Under the pieces are notes generated by a model, which had not been told where the DNA came from, searched no databases, and saw only the letters and a program-made list of their open reading frames with translations. Below, one piece after another: positions 60,741-64,000 of a DNA stretch of 64,000 bases. Both the position numbers and the translations under genes were made by a program. The stretch comes from Chrysaora quinquecirrha (Eukaryota > Cnidaria > Scyphozoa > Semaeostomeae > Pelagiidae): positions 8,311,119-8,375,118 of the forward strand of contig JACTAT010000040.1 of NCBI GenBank assembly GCA_014526335.1, in the 5' to 3' direction. How positions within the stretch are numbered: position 1 is the stretch's first letter; each line of letters opens with the position of its first letter.

Positions 60741-61653
60741 CGAAATCATCAAAGACGAAATGGTTAAGCTGAAAAATACGTTTCTTTCTAAGTTGAAATG
60801 TAAGGAGATCATGTTTTCTGTTAAAAACCTTTGCATTTGCATAACGGAAAACTCCACTGATGTTATACATGAGCTAAGCAGTAATCAAGAAGAGGCAGAT
60901 ACCAAGCTTCTCTTGCATGCTAAACACGCTTTTACAGCATACCCAGGCAAAGCAGTGTTTGTAAGATCTCCATCCGGTGATGTGGATATCAATATCCTGT
61001 TTCTTGCGTTATTTCCAGAAGACGCTCACAGAATCTATCTTGATTACGGCACCGGGAAGTCAAGGAAAGTCTTGCGATTAAGTGTGATTGATATGCCAGA
61101 TAATCTAAAGTCAGCATTAATTGGATTTCACGCATTTTCTTGCAATGACTACATTTCTTCTATATTTCGAAAGTCAAAGCGTATCTGTTGGAAAAGGATT
61201 GAGAAGAGCAAGAGATTTACTGAAATGTTCGCGCAACTAGGAAATCAGTGGAGAATGGATGGTGCGCTTCAGGCGTTGCTCGAAGAGTATGTTTGTTCTT
61301 TGTTCATGAAGGGAAAACGTGATATCAATGAAGTGCGTTATGAAATGTTCAAGAACATATATGAGAAAAAGGGCAGGATTCAAGATTTGTCCTTGCTGCC
61401 ACCTTGCCGTGAAACCTTGAATCTGAGAAACCAGAGATGCAATTACATTGTAAAAATATGGAAGTCAAGTTTTCAGTCCACTATTGAATTCGATGTTATC
61501 ACTGCGAATGGATAGTCAGAGGAGGGGAAAGCAATTTGGATGAATGAGGCATTTCCTCCCGATGTAATAAAGATTCTGATAGATACTGAAGAGGAAAGCG
61601 TTTCAGATGATGATTTGGATGGGGAAAGTGACTCAGATTATGACTCTGATTAG
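60736..61653 (+). pseudogene. Transposon-borne protein, right arm with one nonsense codon
   Basis: The same protein on the opposite strand, open from 60736. An in-frame TAG at 61513-61515 replaces the TAT of the left arm (GGATAG versus GGATAT), after which the frame continues to the natural stop at 61651. It has the intact CACCGGGAAG stretch, so the two arms carry different inactivating changes. No signal or membrane segment is seen. Confidence 0.65.
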
Positions 61654-62214
61654 TTTAACAATGAAATTGTTGTTGTTGTATACCTGGGATAGATTTTAGC
61701 TAATGTTTAATTTCTACTGATATATGCATTTGTGAAACTAAGTATGAAGCAGAGAAGTCTTGCAATCGGAAACTTTGGCTTTGCGAGAAAAAATTCAGTG
61801 GCCAACGCCCATGACCACACCCATGACCACGCCCATGACCACTCCCATAACGTCCGCTTTTGCCCGCTGACACACTTCTGCCAATTTCTCTCAAATTCAG
61901 CATGAAATTTCAAAAATTTGCCTGTGTTTGTGAAAAAAAGATTTTTGTCAACTTACGCCCATAATCACGCCCATAACTTCCGTTCGCATCCGGTGACGCC
62001 CGTTTACCAAAGATTTTCGGAATCAGCATAAAATTTTGCATTTGAAAAGTTTATGCAGACAAAGTTCCCCGTTGGGTTGCTCCCCGCGTCTGCTCAGCCT
62101 GGTCTAAAACATTATCGTCCTGCTGCTAAACTAAGAAACAGGAACAGAAAACAAAAAGGACAATAACCATTAAAGCAATTCTGTGAACTGAAGCTAAACT
62201 AGAATATACATTAC

Positions 62215-62340
62215 CTCATAGTCCGGTCGATCCATGTAATCAAGCCCTTCGATATGATCAAGAAAGCCTTTGAATTCAACAGGTAGTTGCTTCAACAGTA
62301 ATTTGTGATTATAGGCTTTTTTGAATGTTCCAACTTCCTC
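62215..62340 (-). pseudogene. Duplicated TTBK C-lobe exon, copy 2
   Basis: Same as 58034-58159 (126 bp, 42 codons, same splice signals). It belongs to the second set of kinase exons located upstream of the palindromic transposon. Confidence 0.75.
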
Positions 62341-62669
62341 CTTCATACAAAAAAGAGAAATTTGACAACAAACATCAATTGGATTCAGCTAAAATTGTTG
62401 CAAACGAAAATTTATAAAACTTTGGTGAGAAATGCCAACCGTATCGAAAGGTAATAACAAAGAAAACTAACGTAGAAAATTTGATGTCTTGATAACAACT
62501 GTGCATGCTCATTCTGCAATATGCAGTAGGATACATAACTTAATGCAATCTCTGTAGTTTACTCTATGTAAGTTTAAATGGGTGTCAAATCACTACTGTA
62601 AAACCTAATGTTAAAGAATTTCACAATACAATACAATACAATACATAGAGAATCATCGAGAATTTATTA

Positions 62670-62894
<225 letters not shown>

Positions 62895-63346
62895 CTAAAA
62901 GAAGCATTATTACAAATTTCATATGCACCATAACTATTTATATTTATGTGTCATAAAAGATGTAATCTCATAAATATCCACTCTATTTTAGCTTTTGAAG
63001 AGTACAACAATTAATGAAACCTAAGTTTAATAACTCCCTCATTTCAGTAGAAATTTTAGCATTATTCAACACCTCACTATAGATATCGTCCAGTGCAAAA
63101 TTTTTTCAGGCAAGGGTAAACTAATAACTTTGCATATACGTTAAACCTCATGTATGTTACTACAGTTTAATCCCGTTATGGCGTATTTGAACGGACAGTT
63201 GTAGCTAATTTGAACGATGTATGAAATTACGTTAGAAAAAGGTTATTTCTTTGGTATCCTGGAGTACGTTACAAGCGAGAAAGTTATAAACGATATTGCA
63301 CGGAACGATAAGAATGTTTAAAATAGGTTATTGATCAAAGCTCTAC

Positions 63347-63412
63347 CTTGTTATCGTGAGCATTTATTGAAGCATAACGCACGGTTCCTCTGAATCCAGC
63401 CACAGGTCTGGG
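63347..63412 (-). pseudogene. Duplicated TTBK activation-segment exon, copy 2
   Basis: 66 bp, identical in coding content to 59169-59234, with the same acceptor and donor. From 63413 to 64000 only intron-like sequence is seen; the preceding kinase exon (DFG region) is not in the window. Confidence 0.75.
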
Positions 63413-64000
63413 CTAAAGTTAAAAGAAAAAATATTATATTTCCTAGGATAATTATATCAGTCTCTAATAAACTCTATCAGTGCTAAAATTAAAACTGTAT
63501 AAATGCTGACAAAAGATAAATTTGTTCATTCAGATAAATTTGTTTAAGCCAGGCTTATGTCCATCTATGATACCATAGAACAAACATGACTAGTTGAAAT
63601 GCAAACCATAGAAGAACAATATGCCTAACTTCATGGAACTATCCGCCAACTTGTTGCCATCACCTGGGAACTAGTTGCCAAAAGGCTCATGTCGACCAGT
63701 CAGTTGCAATAGATTAGTTCCAAAATCGGTTATGTGCTCAACCAATCCTAGGCTGGGTAATTTGGCTCTTAGGTCTGGTTTTTATATGTTTATTATTATC
63801 AAACGCTTTTTTCGAAAAAGATTTAAGTATATTTTCAAGGATTTTCAAGATCACTATATCCAAATTTCGAGACCAAACATGCAACTTTTAAGACTGAAAA
63901 GTCTTACAGTTCTGTCTTTTTCCAAAGGTCTTGCCTTAAGGTTAAGCATATTCAACCCAGTAAAACTGAATGCTTGTAACTTTCCTCCCCGCTCTCTTTA

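Larger units (their letters stand above)
59366..62103. mobile_element. Palindromic transposon, copy 2, two near-identical arms
   Basis: Left arm 59366-60673 and right arm 60737-62040 are inverted copies around a 60-bp loop. The right end CTGCTCAGCCTGGTC (62103) is the inverse of the left end of copy 1 and is followed by TA, suggesting TA target duplication. Each arm carries the 3' part of the same gene, so both outer ends derive from one original transposon end. The first 65 bp of the left arm are absent. A GGGCGTGGTCAT minisatellite lies near each end (59557-59600 and 61800-61850). Confidence 0.75.

Overview
This is a eukaryotic, almost certainly animal, genomic window. It contains spliced minus-strand exons of a tau-tubulin kinase (TTBK/Asator family), a C2H2 zinc-finger exon, RNA polymerase III tRNA genes, Helitron, LTR, tyrosine-recombinase-type and palindromic transposable elements, and a tRNA-derived SINE. 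The mixture of transposable elements suggests an early-branching invertebrate such as a cnidarian. That is an inference; no species-specific marker is visible.

The dominant feature is a very large tandem array of initiator methionine tRNA (tRNA-iMet, CAT anticodon) genes. Positions 1-20527 hold about 140 head-to-tail copies of a 146-148 bp unit on the plus strand, each a 72-nt tRNA gene plus a spacer of about 75 bp. After a 500-N gap, a 17.5-kb transposon-rich island and a second 500-N gap, about 68 more units of the same family run on the minus strand from 39085 to about 49130. Copies decay at the outer right edge. About 200 initiator tRNA genes in one locus is exceptional.

The island (21028-38584) is nested mobile DNA. 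Two Helitron-like elements lie head to tail on the minus strand (21028-22690 and 22691-25941), inserted into the 5' LTR of a gag-only LTR element (LTR pieces at 25942-26036, 32767-32990 and 33688-33939). That LTR is also split by a LINE-like tail, a TA microsatellite and a 6.2-kb tyrosine-recombinase-type retrotransposon with split direct repeats (26559-32739). The retrotransposon has a decayed reverse transcriptase/RNase H and a 1.6-kb minisatellite where a recombinase gene would be expected. Next come a foldback element made of minisatellite arms (33951-35310), a zinc-finger gene (35721-36544, minus) and a CTG-rich low-complexity tract (37320-38330).

The right end (49130-64000) holds a SINE and the minus-strand TTBK gene (51957-59234, continuing in both directions). 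Three kinase exons are present twice: an intact set at 58034-59234 and a nearly identical set at 62215-63412 with a 1-nt deletion. Both sets travel with a palindromic transposon. This is either a real tandem exon duplication or unmerged haplotypes in the assembly. The differences noted between the copies are mostly homopolymer-length changes.
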